Assembly: GCF_042643355.1 (NCBI RefSeq)
Contig: NZ_JBHRSS010000010.1
Location: 124,001-188,000, forward strand
Origin: Salinisphaera aquimarina
Lineage (GTDB): Bacteria; Pseudomonadota; Gammaproteobacteria; Nevskiales; Salinisphaeraceae
Length of the DNA: 64,000 nt
Direction of reading: 5' to 3'
A model generated the notes under the pieces. That model did not search any database and was not told the DNA's origin. It worked only from the letters and a program-made list of their open reading frames with translations. The translations under genes and the position numbers were made by a program. Below are positions 8,224 through 17,489 of the stretch, piece after piece; the stretch's first letter is position 1, and each line of letters begins with the position of its first letter.

Positions 8224-11109
8224 ATGATCAACACTGCCATCGACGTCTTCGAAAAATACGCGCGCGGCGGGACGTGGTGGTTTGATCGGGAAACCAACGA
8301 GCTGTGGTGGTCGCGCGGTATCTATAAGCTCCATGGACTTGACCCCGATGCGGGTCCGCCCTCGATCGATACTGCCCTGACCTACTACGAGCCCGAGTCC
8401 AGGGCATTGGTCGAGTCGGCGATCGAAAAGGCGATCGAGGCGGGCACGGGCTGGAACCTCACACTGCAGATCGTTCGCGCGGACGGCGCAAAGCGATTCG
8501 TGCAGGCGATCGGCATGGTCGAACCGCGTGAGGGGCGCGAGCCGCTGATCGCGGGCGCGTTTTTCGATGTCCACGCGCAGATGCGTCTGCGGGCCAAGCG
8601 TGAACGGCTCAAGCAGAGACTGATCGATGAGAACGCGCGTTGGAAGCTCGCTGGCGAGAACATGGGGCTGGGTATCGTCGATATCGATTTCCCGACATCG
8701 CGATATCGACTCTCCGGGCCGATGGGCCAGTGGCTGGCGTTGACCCACGATGACAACGGCGATATATCCCACGACGCCTGGCTGAACACGATTCACCCGG
8801 AGGACCGAGCCGCCTATCAGGCCGATCTCGACGCGCATCGGGCCGGGGAGCGACCGCTGCATCTGGCCGAGTTTCGACTGTGTCTGCCGGACAAGGGCGA
8901 AGTATGGGTGAAGCAGACCGGCCGCTGTGTTCGCGACGCCGCTGGCGAGCGCCTGATCGGCACGCTGTCGGATATTACCGAGCGCCGCAAGGATCAGCAG
9001 CAGGTGCAGGAAGCCTGGCGGCGCCTAGAGCAGACGTTGCGCAATGCCCCGATCGGTATCGCGCTCGTGAGCACCGAAGGCCGCTGGCTTACGGTTAACC
9101 GGGCGCTGTGCGACATGGTCGGCTACAGCGAGGACGAGCTGCTCTTGCTGACCTTCCAGGACATCACCCATCCGGACGATCTGGAAACCGATATCGCTCA
9201 CGTACAGGATCTGCTGGCCGGACGTAAGCGCAGTTATCGGATGGAAAAACGCTATTTCCACAAGAACGGGAATATCGTGGATATCCAGCTCGATGTTTCG
9301 CTGCTGCGCGACGAGATGGGTCAGCCGCTGCATTTCATCTCGCAGATTCAGGATATAACCGAGCGCAAGCGAGACCATCTGGAGTTGTTCGAAGCCCGAG
9401 AGCTGGCCGAGGTGACATTCGAGGCCATCGGCGAGGGCGTGATTCGAGTCGACGCCAGCGGCCGTATCACCGATGCCAATTCTGCGGCCTACTCGTTGCT
9501 GGGCATGGTCGCATCCGACGGCGCCTGTACCGACCGAGTTATCGGCCATTGCTTCGGTGACGTGGTCGAATTCTTCGATGCCGATCGCGAAGAGCGCCTG
9601 GCCGATCCGATCAGCGAGGTGCTGGAAACCGGCGAGCGTGTGCGGGTGCCGATTTTCACTCGCCTGCGTCGCCGGGACGGAAGTTCTCTGTCGATCGTGG
9701 ATTCCATTTCGCCGATCCACCACGAAGACGGGTCGGTGCGGGGGGCGGTGTTTGTATTCCAGGACATCAGCGATGCGCGGCGGATGACCGAGGAACTGGT
9801 TCACCAGGCCAGCCACGATGCATTGACCGGGCTGCCCAACCGGCGCGGCTTCGAAGAAGCCCTCGAGCGTGCCTGGAAACGTGTGCGTACCAGTCTGCTG
9901 CCCGCCTTCGTGATGTACCTGGATCTCGATCATTTCAAGATCGTCAACGATACCTGCGGGCATGCCGCCGGCGATGAGCTGCTGCGCCAGGTCGCGCTGG
10001 CGTTCCGCTCCATGTTGCGCGAAACCGATGTGCTTGCACGCTTGGGCGGCGACGAATTCGCGGCCATTGTCCTGTCCAAGGATGTCGAGGGCGCGCAGAT
10101 TGTGGCCGAAAAATTCATTCGAGCGGCGGGCGATCTGGGCTTCACCTTCGAAGGACGCAGCTACGCCGTCGGCGTCAGTGTGGGCATCGCCGCGCTTGGC
10201 ACTCATCTGGCATCGACCGAGGCCGCGTTGATGCACGCCGATGCGGCGCTCTATGCGGCAAAAGATTCGGGTCGTGGCCGCTATCACGTCTATCAGCCCG
10301 AACATGAGGACGATCAGGGCACGACGGCTGCGGCGTACCTGAATACCGCGCAACTGCTGCAAAGCGGTCTGGAACAGAACCTGTTCGCACTGTATCTGCA
10401 GGCGATCGTCGATGCCGACGGCGTGCGGGTCGGATACGAGGCGCTGCTGCGTTTCGAAGGCCCGAACGGCGTCGTCGGCCCGGATGATTTTCTGCCGGCC
10501 GCAAAACGGCTCGGCATGATGACGCGTATCGATCGCTGGGTGGTCACCGAAGCATTGAATATGGTCGAGGAATACGATCGACGGGGACTATGGCCGCAGG
10601 ATTGCTATCTGAGCATCAATCTCAGCCCGGTTAGTCTGGCTGACCCCAAGTTTCATGCAGAACTCGTGACCGCGTTGGATCAGCGCCAGCTCGACGTTGG
10701 GCGCATCGTGTTCGAGATAATCGAGAGCGATGCACTGTTCGGCGCCCACTATCCGCAATTGATCCAGCAGTTGCGAGATCGCGGCTCTCATGTGTGGCTG
10801 GACGACTTCGCTAGCGGCTATAACAGTTTCGACATGCTCAAGCGCGCCGCCGTCGACGGTTTGAAAATCGACCGATCGTTCGTTCTGGGTATCGAACAGG
10901 ATCCGATCGATCGTGCGGTGATCCGCTCCATCGGTGACGTGGCCAATGCGCTCAAGCTGCAGGTGACGGCCGAAGGTGTGGAGACACCGGAAGTGTTCGA
11001 ACTGCTGCGTCGTGCCGGCGTCGACGGCTTCCAGGGGTTTCTGTTCCATCGTCCGGAGCCGGCCGCGGCGGCGCTGTTGCAGGCACGAACTCAATTTGCG
11101 CCGGCGTGA
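8224..11109 (+). CDS. Multi-PAS GGDEF-EAL cyclic-di-GMP enzyme
   Basis: A 961-residue soluble sensor. Four PAS-like domains are visible at about residues 10-115, 140-245, 265-385 and 395-515, the third the clearest (NAPIGIALVSTEGRWL). Then come GGDEF (about 520-690) and EAL (about 700-955). The cyclase motif GGDEF is intact at 608-612, with a product-inhibition I-site RETD at 599-602. The phosphodiesterase signature EAL is intact at 739-741, with NLSP, DDFASGYN and TAEGVET further on. Both activities are therefore possible, and the PAS array probably sets the balance. There are no membrane segments. The gene stands alone. Confidence 0.93.
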   Translation: MINTAIDVFEKYARGGTWWFDRETNELWWSRGIYKLHGLDPDAGPPSIDTALTYYEPESRALVESAIEKAIEAGTGWNLTLQIVRADGAKRFVQAIGMVEPREGREPLIAGAFFDVHAQMRLRAKRERLKQRLIDENARWKLAGENMGLGIVDIDFPTSRYRLSGPMGQWLALTHDDNGDISHDAWLNTIHPEDRAAYQADLDAHRAGERPLHLAEFRLCLPDKGEVWVKQTGRCVRDAAGERLIGTLSDITERRKDQQQVQEAWRRLEQTLRNAPIGIALVSTEGRWLTVNRALCDMVGYSEDELLLLTFQDITHPDDLETDIAHVQDLLAGRKRSYRMEKRYFHKNGNIVDIQLDVSLLRDEMGQPLHFISQIQDITERKRDHLELFEARELAEVTFEAIGEGVIRVDASGRITDANSAAYSLLGMVASDGACTDRVIGHCFGDVVEFFDADREERLADPISEVLETGERVRVPIFTRLRRRDGSSLSIVDSISPIHHEDGSVRGAVFVFQDISDARRMTEELVHQASHDALTGLPNRRGFEEALERAWKRVRTSLLPAFVMYLDLDHFKIVNDTCGHAAGDELLRQVALAFRSMLRETDVLARLGGDEFAAIVLSKDVEGAQIVAEKFIRAAGDLGFTFEGRSYAVGVSVGIAALGTHLASTEAALMHADAALYAAKDSGRGRYHVYQPEHEDDQGTTAAAYLNTAQLLQSGLEQNLFALYLQAIVDADGVRVGYEALLRFEGPNGVVGPDDFLPAAKRLGMMTRIDRWVVTEALNMVEEYDRRGLWPQDCYLSINLSPVSLADPKFHAELVTALDQRQLDVGRIVFEIIESDALFGAHYPQLIQQLRDRGSHVWLDDFASGYNSFDMLKRAAVDGLKIDRSFVLGIEQDPIDRAVIRSIGDVANALKLQVTAEGVETPEVFELLRRAGVDGFQGFLFHRPEPAAAALLQARTQFAPA

Positions 11110-11221
11110 TGTAACGCGCCGGCCCATCGGCTGATCCGGTCCGGGTAGACTGGCGGGCGTCATTCGATTGGCTTCACGGTCATGTGCTTCAGGTATGCCG
11201 TGGCTGCAAAGAGTTGGAACC

Positions 11222-12412
11222 ATGCAAGAAGATCCCGTAGTCATCGTCGCCGCCGTGCGCACGCCGATGGGCAGTTTCCAGGGCGCGCTGCGCGATATGA
11301 CCGCGCCGGCCCTGGGCGCGGCCGCCATTCGTGCCGCGCTTGCTCGTAGTGGTGTTGTTGCCGATGCGGTCGAGCAGGCGATGATGGGCTGCGTGCTGCC
11401 GGCCGGGCTTGGCCAGGCGCCTGCGCGCCAGGCCGCGCTCGGCGCCGGCCTGTCCGAGGCCACCTGCTGCACCACGCTCAACAAGATGTGCGGCTCGGGC
11501 ATGCAGGCGATGATTCTGGCCCATGACACGCTGGCGGCCGGCAGCGCCGAGGTCGTGGTCGCCGGCGGCATGGAGAGCATGTCCAACGCGCCGTATCTGC
11601 TGGATCGGGCGCGCGCCGGCTATCGCATGGGTCACGGCCGTGTAGTCGATCACATGTTTCTGGACGGTCTGGAAGACGCCTATGAGCCTGGCCGGCTGAT
11701 GGGCACCTACGCCGAAGACTGCGCCGAGACGCAGGGTTTTTCGCGCGCCGATCAGGACGCGTTCGCGATCGCGTCGCTGGAACGTGCGCGCGCGGCTATC
11801 GAGTCCGGCGCGTTTGCTGACGAGATCGTGCCGGTCGAGGCGACAACCCGGCGCGAAACCGTGACCGTCGACACCGACGAGCAACCGCACAAGGCCAGTA
11901 TCGAGCGGGTGCCCCAGCTCAAGCCTGCCTTTCGTGACAACGGCAGCGTCACCGCCGCCAATGCCAGTTCGATATCAGACGGCGCCGCCGCGCTGCTGCT
12001 CATGCGTCGTTCCCAGGCCGAGGCGCGTGGCCTGGCGCCGCTGGCCGTCATTCGTGGCCATGCCGCGTTCGCCGACAAGCCGGGCCTGTTTCCGACCGCC
12101 CCGATCGGTGCCATGAAGCGCCTGCGCGAGCGCGTCGGCTGGGACCTTGCGGACGTGGATCTGTTCGAAATCAATGAGGCCTTCGCGGTGGTTGCGATGG
12201 CGGCGATGAAGGCCTTCGATCTGCCGCACGAGAAGGTCAACGTGCGCGGCGGTGCCTGCGCCCTGGGTCATCCCATCGGCGCATCCGGCGCGCGTATTGT
12301 GGTCACGCTGCTATCGGCCATGCGCGAACGCCATGCCAGGCGCGGCGTGGCATCGATCTGTATCGGCGGCGGCGAGGCGACCGCACTCGCCCTTGAGCTT
12401 TGCGAACAATAA
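11222..12412 (+). CDS. Acetyl-CoA acetyltransferase (thiolase)
   Basis: A 396-residue type II thiolase condensing or cleaving acyl-CoA. The catalytic triad is complete: Cys90 in NKMCGSGMQ, His350 in CALGHPIGASG and Cys380 in SICIGGG, at the spacing of biosynthetic/degradative acetoacetyl-CoA thiolases. ATG 11222 gives the usual N-terminus; upstream codons from 11168 look non-coding. An acyl-CoA dehydrogenase follows 22 bases later on the same strand, so the pair probably serves short-chain or branched-chain acyl-CoA breakdown. Chain-length preference cannot be read from the sequence. Confidence 0.93.
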   Translation: MQEDPVVIVAAVRTPMGSFQGALRDMTAPALGAAAIRAALARSGVVADAVEQAMMGCVLPAGLGQAPARQAALGAGLSEATCCTTLNKMCGSGMQAMILAHDTLAAGSAEVVVAGGMESMSNAPYLLDRARAGYRMGHGRVVDHMFLDGLEDAYEPGRLMGTYAEDCAETQGFSRADQDAFAIASLERARAAIESGAFADEIVPVEATTRRETVTVDTDEQPHKASIERVPQLKPAFRDNGSVTAANASSISDGAAALLLMRRSQAEARGLAPLAVIRGHAAFADKPGLFPTAPIGAMKRLRERVGWDLADVDLFEINEAFAVVAMAAMKAFDLPHEKVNVRGGACALGHPIGASGARIVVTLLSAMRERHARRGVASICIGGGEATALALELCEQ

Positions 12413-12434
12413 TAACGACGCCGGAGTTTCGACC

Positions 12435-13562
12435 ATGCTGATCAATGCCGAGCAACAGCAGATCGTCGACGCGGTTCGCGATTTCTCCCAGGCCCGGCTC
12501 AAGCCGTTCGCCGCGGAGTGGGATCGCGAGCATCGCTTCCCCGCCGACGCCCTGCGCGAGATGGCGGCACTGGGTCTGCTCGGCATGCTGGTGCCCGAGC
12601 ACTGGGGCGGTTCCGAGATGGACTACGTCGCCTATGCCATGGCGCTCGAAGAGATCGCCGCGGGCGACGGCTCCTGCTCGACGATTGTCAGCGTGCATAA
12701 CTCGGTCGGCTGTGTGCCTATCCTCAAGTTCGGCAGCGACGCCCAGAAAGAGCGTTTCCTGCGGCCGCTGGCCAGCGGCGAGATGCTCGGCGCGTTTGCG
12801 CTCACCGAGCCGCAGGCCGGTTCGGACGCGAGCAACATCATCACCACCGCGCGTCGCGACGGCGATCACTATGTCCTCAACGGCGCCAAACAGTTCATCA
12901 CCTCGGGCGCGCACGCCGATGTCGTCAACGTGTTCGCGCGCACCGGCGCAGCGGGTACGAAAAACGCCATCAGCGCCTTCATCGTGCCCACCGACACGCC
13001 CGGTTTCAGCGTGGCGCGCGTCGAGCACAAGCTCGGCCAGCGCGCCTCCGACACCTGCGTGCTCAATTTCGACGACATGCGCCTGCCGGCCGACTGTCTG
13101 CTTGGCGAGGAGGGCGCCGGCTATCGTATTGCCCTGTCCAATCTGGAGGGCGGGCGCATCGGCATCGCCGCCCAGGCGATCGGCATGGCGCGCGCCGCGT
13201 ACGAGGCGGCGCGCGATTACGCGCGCGAACGCACCAGCTTCGGCAAACCCATCATCGAACATCAGGCCGTGGCGTTCCGGCTCGCGGACATGGCCACGCA
13301 GATCAGCGCGGCACGCCAACTCATGTTGCACGCCGCCGCACTTCGGGCCGCGGGTGAGCCGGGCCTCGATCAGGCCTGCATGGCCAAGCTGTTCGCATCG
13401 GAAATGGCCGAGCGGGTCTGCTCCGACGCCATCCAGACCCTCGGCGGCTATGGTTATCTGGAGGACTACGGCATCGAGCGCATCTACCGCGACGTGCGCG
13501 TGTGCCAGATCTACGAGGGCACCAGCGATGTGCAGCGTATGGTGATCGCGCGTAGCCTGTAG
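12435..13562 (+). CDS. Acyl-CoA dehydrogenase, short/branched-chain type
   Basis: A 375-residue FAD enzyme introducing a 2,3-double bond into acyl-CoA. Features include the FAD-binding loop FALTEPQAGSDAS, the second signature QTLGGYGYLEDY and the catalytic base Glu361 in QIYEGTSDVQ. That position is typical for short-chain or 2-methyl-branched dehydrogenases rather than isovaleryl-CoA dehydrogenase, where the base sits elsewhere. ATG 12435 is taken as the start. It is preceded by the thiolase and followed 48 bases later by a MAPEG gene. Electrons would pass to an ETF not encoded here. Confidence 0.92.
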   Translation: MLINAEQQQIVDAVRDFSQARLKPFAAEWDREHRFPADALREMAALGLLGMLVPEHWGGSEMDYVAYAMALEEIAAGDGSCSTIVSVHNSVGCVPILKFGSDAQKERFLRPLASGEMLGAFALTEPQAGSDASNIITTARRDGDHYVLNGAKQFITSGAHADVVNVFARTGAAGTKNAISAFIVPTDTPGFSVARVEHKLGQRASDTCVLNFDDMRLPADCLLGEEGAGYRIALSNLEGGRIGIAAQAIGMARAAYEAARDYARERTSFGKPIIEHQAVAFRLADMATQISAARQLMLHAAALRAAGEPGLDQACMAKLFASEMAERVCSDAIQTLGGYGYLEDYGIERIYRDVRVCQIYEGTSDVQRMVIARSL

Positions 13563-13610
13563 CCGGAAGCGTAACGATAAAAACAAGTACCACTCTTGGG
13601 AGATATACCG

Positions 13611-14021
13611 ATGACCGCGATTTCTGCGTTGATGGCTTTTGTGATCTGGACCGCTGTGCTGGCGCTGAGCTATGCAACCTATCGCGTGCCGATGATTCTG
13701 ACCGGTCGCCACAAGGCGAGCCACTGGGAGCGCAACAGCAGCGAGCCGGTGGATGACCCGGCGGTACTCCAGCGCGCCAAGGCCGCCCATCTGAACTGCG
13801 TCGAGAACCTGCCGCTGTTCGCGGCCGTAGTGCTTGGGGCCGTGGCGCTTGGCGAGAACACGATCGTCGATGCGCTTGCCGCTTATGTGCTTTATGCCCG
13901 TCTGGCGCAGAGCATCTGTCATCTGGTTGGCACGTCCTTCGTACTGATCGCCGCGCGTGCGACGTTCTTCCTGATCCAGATATTTCTGATGCTCTATATG
14001 GCGATACAGTTGCTGGGCTGA
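13611..14021 (+). CDS. MAPEG family membrane protein
   Basis: A 136-residue protein with four membrane helices, the size and layout of the MAPEG family (eicosanoid/glutathione-metabolism membrane proteins; bacterial members have mostly unknown substrates). Characteristic features are the conserved segment with HLNCVENLPLF between helices 1 and 2 and the ARLAQSICHL region after it. ATG 13611 has TGGGAG at 8 bases. It lies downstream of the acyl-CoA dehydrogenase and could share its transcript. No catalytic assignment is possible. Confidence 0.85.
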   Translation: MTAISALMAFVIWTAVLALSYATYRVPMILTGRHKASHWERNSSEPVDDPAVLQRAKAAHLNCVENLPLFAAVVLGAVALGENTIVDALAAYVLYARLAQSICHLVGTSFVLIAARATFFLIQIFLMLYMAIQLLG

Positions 14022-14063
14022 GATGGACGTTGGCGTCCGGTAAGCCGTTCAAAGGAGTTGATC

Positions 14064-14945
14064 TTGGTTCCAGTCGACATTGCACCTGCACGGACAGGGG
14101 GGTGTTTGGAATCATCCCGCCGCGTGCTGATGATCCTTGTCGTGCTGTTCATGTTCGGCGTGGGCAAAAGCGCGCTGGCGGCGAACGGCCCCGCGATGAG
14201 TTTTCCTGCCCACGTACAGCAGGGCGCCATGGTCATCGGGCGGGTACCGCCCGGCAGCCGGGTGCAATACAACGGCCGGACCCTGCGCGTGACCGACTAC
14301 GGCACCGTGGTGTTGGGTATCGGACGGGATGCGCAGGGCGTGGCGAGCGTGCGGGTGACCCCGCCCGGTGAGTCCGAGCGGCTTGCCCGAATCTCGATTC
14401 GCGCGCGCGACTGGCCCATCGAGCGCGTCGACGGTGTGCCGCCGAAGACGGTCTCGCCGCCGCCGGCCGTGGCTCGCCGGATTGCCCGCGAGCGCGCCGA
14501 GGTCAGCCGGGCACGCGCGCACAGCAACGACGGCATCGGTTTCGCGGAGCATTTCATCTGGCCGGTCAAGGGCCGGATCAGCGGTCGCTTTGGCAACCAG
14601 CGTGTCTACAACGGTACGCCGGGCTCCGCGCATTCGGGCATGGATATCGCAGCGGCCACGGGCACGTCCGTGAAAGCGCCGGCAGCGGGCGTGGTGGTGC
14701 TCGCCGAGCCCGATCTCTATCTCACCGGCGGCACCGTGCTCATCGACCACGGCCACGGCATCGGGTCCAACTTTCTGCATATGTCGCAGCTCGATGTGAA
14801 AGTCGGGGATCGGGTCAAGCAGGGTGACGTGATCGGCAAGGTCGGTTCGACCGGCCGGGCCACGGGCCCGCATCTGCATTGGGGCATGACCTGGTATGAC
14901 GTGCGCATCGATCCGTTGCTGGTGCTGGGCCGCGCCGGCGGTTGA
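14064..14945 (+). CDS. Secreted M23 (LytM-like) peptidase
   Basis: A 293-residue exported protein of the lysostaphin/M23 family. The C-terminal half holds the zinc site: HSGMDIAA (H-x3-D) and GPHLHWGM (H-x-H). All ligands are present, so it may be an active peptidoglycan endopeptidase, unlike degenerate EnvC/NlpD-type activators. The N-terminus has a hydrophobic signal segment ending ALAA. The start is uncertain: AAAGGAG precedes TTG 14064 by 6-7 bases, but an ATG at 14130 directly before the hydrophobic stretch would also give a signal peptide. The middle region (about 60-140) is proline/arginine-rich and unrecognised. Likely role: cell-wall remodelling in the periplasm. Confidence 0.88.
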   Translation: MVPVDIAPARTGGCLESSRRVLMILVVLFMFGVGKSALAANGPAMSFPAHVQQGAMVIGRVPPGSRVQYNGRTLRVTDYGTVVLGIGRDAQGVASVRVTPPGESERLARISIRARDWPIERVDGVPPKTVSPPPAVARRIARERAEVSRARAHSNDGIGFAEHFIWPVKGRISGRFGNQRVYNGTPGSAHSGMDIAAATGTSVKAPAAGVVVLAEPDLYLTGGTVLIDHGHGIGSNFLHMSQLDVKVGDRVKQGDVIGKVGSTGRATGPHLHWGMTWYDVRIDPLLVLGRAGG

Positions 14946-15102
14946 GCGGCCGCGTTGAAATGCCGTGGGGGGAAGTCCGCCCATGGCGTAGATCGCGTCA
15001 TTTGACCAACCATTGTTTTCGTAAAAAAGCCGAGACCATTGGCCGGCCGAGCCTAAAAAATAATCAGAACGCCGCATGGCGGCCGCTGCCACTTGTGGCT
15101 AA

Positions 15103-15146
15103 GCTGAAAACCGATGTTTTTCAGCCTGCAGTCTTTATTCAGGCTG
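15103..15146 (+). promoter_or_regulatory. Overlapping inverted repeats in leader of the KstD-like gene
   Basis: GCTGAAAA (15103-15110) can pair with TTTTCAGC (15118-15125). The overlapping CAGCCTG (15122-15128) can instead pair with CAGGCTG (15140-15146). The two stems share four bases and exclude each other, 20-60 bases before the GTG start at 15167. This could be an RNA switch or attenuator, or two overlapping operator palindromes. It matches no riboswitch family that I recognise. Confidence 0.35.
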
Positions 15147-15166
15147 CCGAGGACGGGGGAGAGCGC

Positions 15167-16825
15167 GTGGACAACAGGGCAGATGCGATCGTGGTGGGGG
15201 CAGGTCTCGCCGGTCTGGTGGCCGCCGCCGAACTGGCCGATGCCGGCAAGTCGGTGCTTATCGTCGAGCAGGAAGGCGAGAACTCCATCGGCGGCCAGGC
15301 GTTCTGGTCGCTGGGCGGTTTGTTCTTCGTCGACAGCCCTGAGCAGCGGCGCATGCGTATCCACGACAGCGTCGATCTGGCGCTGGCCGACTGGATGGGT
15401 TCGGCCCAGTTCGATCGCCCCGAGGACTACTGGCCGCGCAAGGTCGCCGAGGCCTTCGTGCATTTCGCCGCCGGTGAAATGCGGCCCTGGTTGTACGAGC
15501 AGGGCATGCGCTGGTTTCCCGTGGTCGGCTGGGCCGAGCGCGGCGGCTCGACCGCCCACGCTCACGGCAATTCGGCGCCGCGTTTTCATCTGAGCTGGGG
15601 CACCGGCCCGGGCGTGGTCGCACCCTTCGAGCGGCGCGTGCGCGAGCACATGCGGGGCGGGCGCATCATCATCGAATTCCGTCATCAGGTCAGCCGGCTG
15701 ACGGTTGCCGACGGGCGCGTGACCGGGGTGGCCGGCGAGCGCCTGGCGGTGAGTACGGTCGAGCGCGGTGAGCAATCCAATCGCGAGGTGATCGGCGATT
15801 TCGAATATGCCGCCGGCGCGGTGCTCGTCACCGCGGGCGGAATCGGCGGCAACCACGATCTGGTGCGCGAGAACTGGCCGGTCGAGCGGCTGGGCAAGCC
15901 GCCCGCACATATGATCTCCGGCGTGCCACATCACGTGGACGGGCGCATGCTCGGGATCACCCACGACGCCGGTGCCGCGATCATCAACAGCGATCGCATG
16001 TGGCATTACACCGAAGGGATCAAGAACTGGAATCCGATCTGGCCGAAGCACGGCATCCGCATCATTCCGGGGCCGTCGTCGCTGTGGTTCGATGCCGACG
16101 GTCGACGATTGCCCGCGCCGTGTCTGCCCGGTTTCGACACGCTCTCCACGCTGCGCGAGATACTCGCGACGGGGCACGACTATTCCTGGTTCGTGCTCAC
16201 CCAGAAGATCATCGAAAAGGAATTCGCCCTGTCCGGCTCCGAACAGAACCCGGACATGACCTCGGAAAAATGGAAAGAGGTGCTCAAGAGCCGGCTGTCG
16301 AAAGGCGCACCGCCGCCGGTGGAGGCGTTCAAGCAGCACGGTGAGGATTTCGTGGTCGCCGACAATCTGCAGGCGCTGGTAGCCGGCATGAACGAACTGG
16401 TTGGCGATTCGCGTATCGACCACGATGCGCTACGCACACAAATTGCCGCGCGTGATCTGCAGATCGACAACCCCTACAGCAAGGACGCCCAGATCACGGC
16501 GATTCACGGTGCCCGCCGCTATATCGGCGACAAGCTGTTCCGCACCGCGACGCCGCATCGTTTTCTGGATCCGGCCAACGGACCGCTGATTGCGGTGCGC
16601 CTGCATGTCCTTACCCGCAAGACGCTGGGCGGGCTGCACACCAATCTGGACGGGCAGGTGCTCGATGCCGGCGGCGAGCCGATCGGCGGCCTGTATGCGG
16701 CCGGCGAAGTGGCGGGTTTCGGTGGTGGCGGCTATCACGGCTACAACGCGCTGGAGGGCACGTTCCTGGGCGGCTGCATCTTTTCAGGGCGGTGCGCCGG
16801 TCGCCACGCCGCGGCCAATCTATAA
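15167..16825 (+). CDS. KstD-like FAD-binding dehydrogenase
   Basis: A 552-residue flavoprotein of the FAD_binding_2 family, closest in layout to the ketosteroid-dehydrogenase-like FAD-binding dehydrogenases (PRK12834-type, about 550 residues). The N-terminal dinucleotide motif is VVGAGLAGLVAAAEL (residues about 9-23). The C-terminal flavin-contact region is GGLHTNLDGQVLD...GLYAAGEVAGFGGGG. The chosen start is GTG 15167, preceded by GGGGGAGAG; longer in-frame extensions cross the palindromic leader. The substrate is unknown, and true steroid delta-1 dehydrogenase activity should not be assumed. It is convergent with rlpA, 12 bases away, with no terminator visible between them. Confidence 0.85.
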   Translation: MDNRADAIVVGAGLAGLVAAAELADAGKSVLIVEQEGENSIGGQAFWSLGGLFFVDSPEQRRMRIHDSVDLALADWMGSAQFDRPEDYWPRKVAEAFVHFAAGEMRPWLYEQGMRWFPVVGWAERGGSTAHAHGNSAPRFHLSWGTGPGVVAPFERRVREHMRGGRIIIEFRHQVSRLTVADGRVTGVAGERLAVSTVERGEQSNREVIGDFEYAAGAVLVTAGGIGGNHDLVRENWPVERLGKPPAHMISGVPHHVDGRMLGITHDAGAAIINSDRMWHYTEGIKNWNPIWPKHGIRIIPGPSSLWFDADGRRLPAPCLPGFDTLSTLREILATGHDYSWFVLTQKIIEKEFALSGSEQNPDMTSEKWKEVLKSRLSKGAPPPVEAFKQHGEDFVVADNLQALVAGMNELVGDSRIDHDALRTQIAARDLQIDNPYSKDAQITAIHGARRYIGDKLFRTATPHRFLDPANGPLIAVRLHVLTRKTLGGLHTNLDGQVLDAGGEPIGGLYAAGEVAGFGGGGYHGYNALEGTFLGGCIFSGRCAGRHAAANL

Positions 16826-16837
16826 GCGGCCGATCGT

Positions 16838-17314
16838 TTACTTGAGTATCCGCAGTTCTACGGTAGCGACGCCGTCCTCGGTCATGCCGAGGCGCTTCGC
16901 TGCGCGCGGTGACAGATCGATGATGCGGTCCTGCGCGTAGGGGCCACGGTCGTTGATGCGTACGTTGACGTGACGGCCATTGTCGACGTTGGTCACGCGC
17001 ACGCGGGTGCCGAACGCCAGCGTGCGATGGGCGGCCGTCAGGCGCTTGGATGAATAGGTTTCGCCGTTTGCCGTGCGTTTGCCGTCGAACGAATGCGCAT
17101 AGAAACTCGCCTCGCCCGTTTGAAATACGGGTCGCGTGTCTTCGGTAGGCGATTCGGCCGGCGGCGCGGGCGAATCGGGCGCCGGACGTGGTGCACGCTC
17201 TGTCGCACAGCCCGTGAGCACACATGTCGCGAACAGGCCGGACAAGAGCAGCGCATGGCAGCAGATCCCGTGCAGGTTGCCGCGCCGCCCGATCCAGGCC
17301 AATGCAGTGCTCAT
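16838..17314 (-). CDS. RlpA-family septal ring lytic transglycosylase lipoprotein
   Basis: A 158-residue lipoprotein. The N-terminus has a signal peptide ending in lipobox LTGC, so it should be acylated and held in the outer membrane or periplasmic face. After a proline-rich linker comes the double-psi beta-barrel of RlpA, starting at GEASFYAHSFDGKRTANGE and including TLAFGTRVRV and VRINDRGPY. The catalytic-type residues of the DPBB fold (Asp in INDRGP, His in TAAHRT) are present. There is no SPOR domain, so it is a short RlpA variant. ATG at 17314 is preferred over a longer in-frame extension because it places the signal peptide sensibly. Confidence 0.87.
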   Translation of the reverse strand: MSTALAWIGRRGNLHGICCHALLLSGLFATCVLTGCATERAPRPAPDSPAPPAESPTEDTRPVFQTGEASFYAHSFDGKRTANGETYSSKRLTAAHRTLAFGTRVRVTNVDNGRHVNVRINDRGPYAQDRIIDLSPRAAKRLGMTEDGVATVELRILK

Positions 17315-17489
17315 CGCGCCCCCGCTCCGTGTCTTGGAATGCACCGAGACTTTATCACCGGCCGCGTGATTCGGCTGCAACATCGAATGGGCGGGGTTTT
17401 TGCATACGGGCAGAGTAGACAGGCACCACCCGCAGCAATGTGTGAAAACATGACGACTGGCTGTAGTGGCTGAAAAACGAAAGGTGGGT

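Noticed and set aside
12311..13922. Minus-strand frames across the acyl-CoA dehydrogenase and MAPEG genes
   Set aside because: They are shadows; both plus-strand genes have conserved motifs and ribosome sites.
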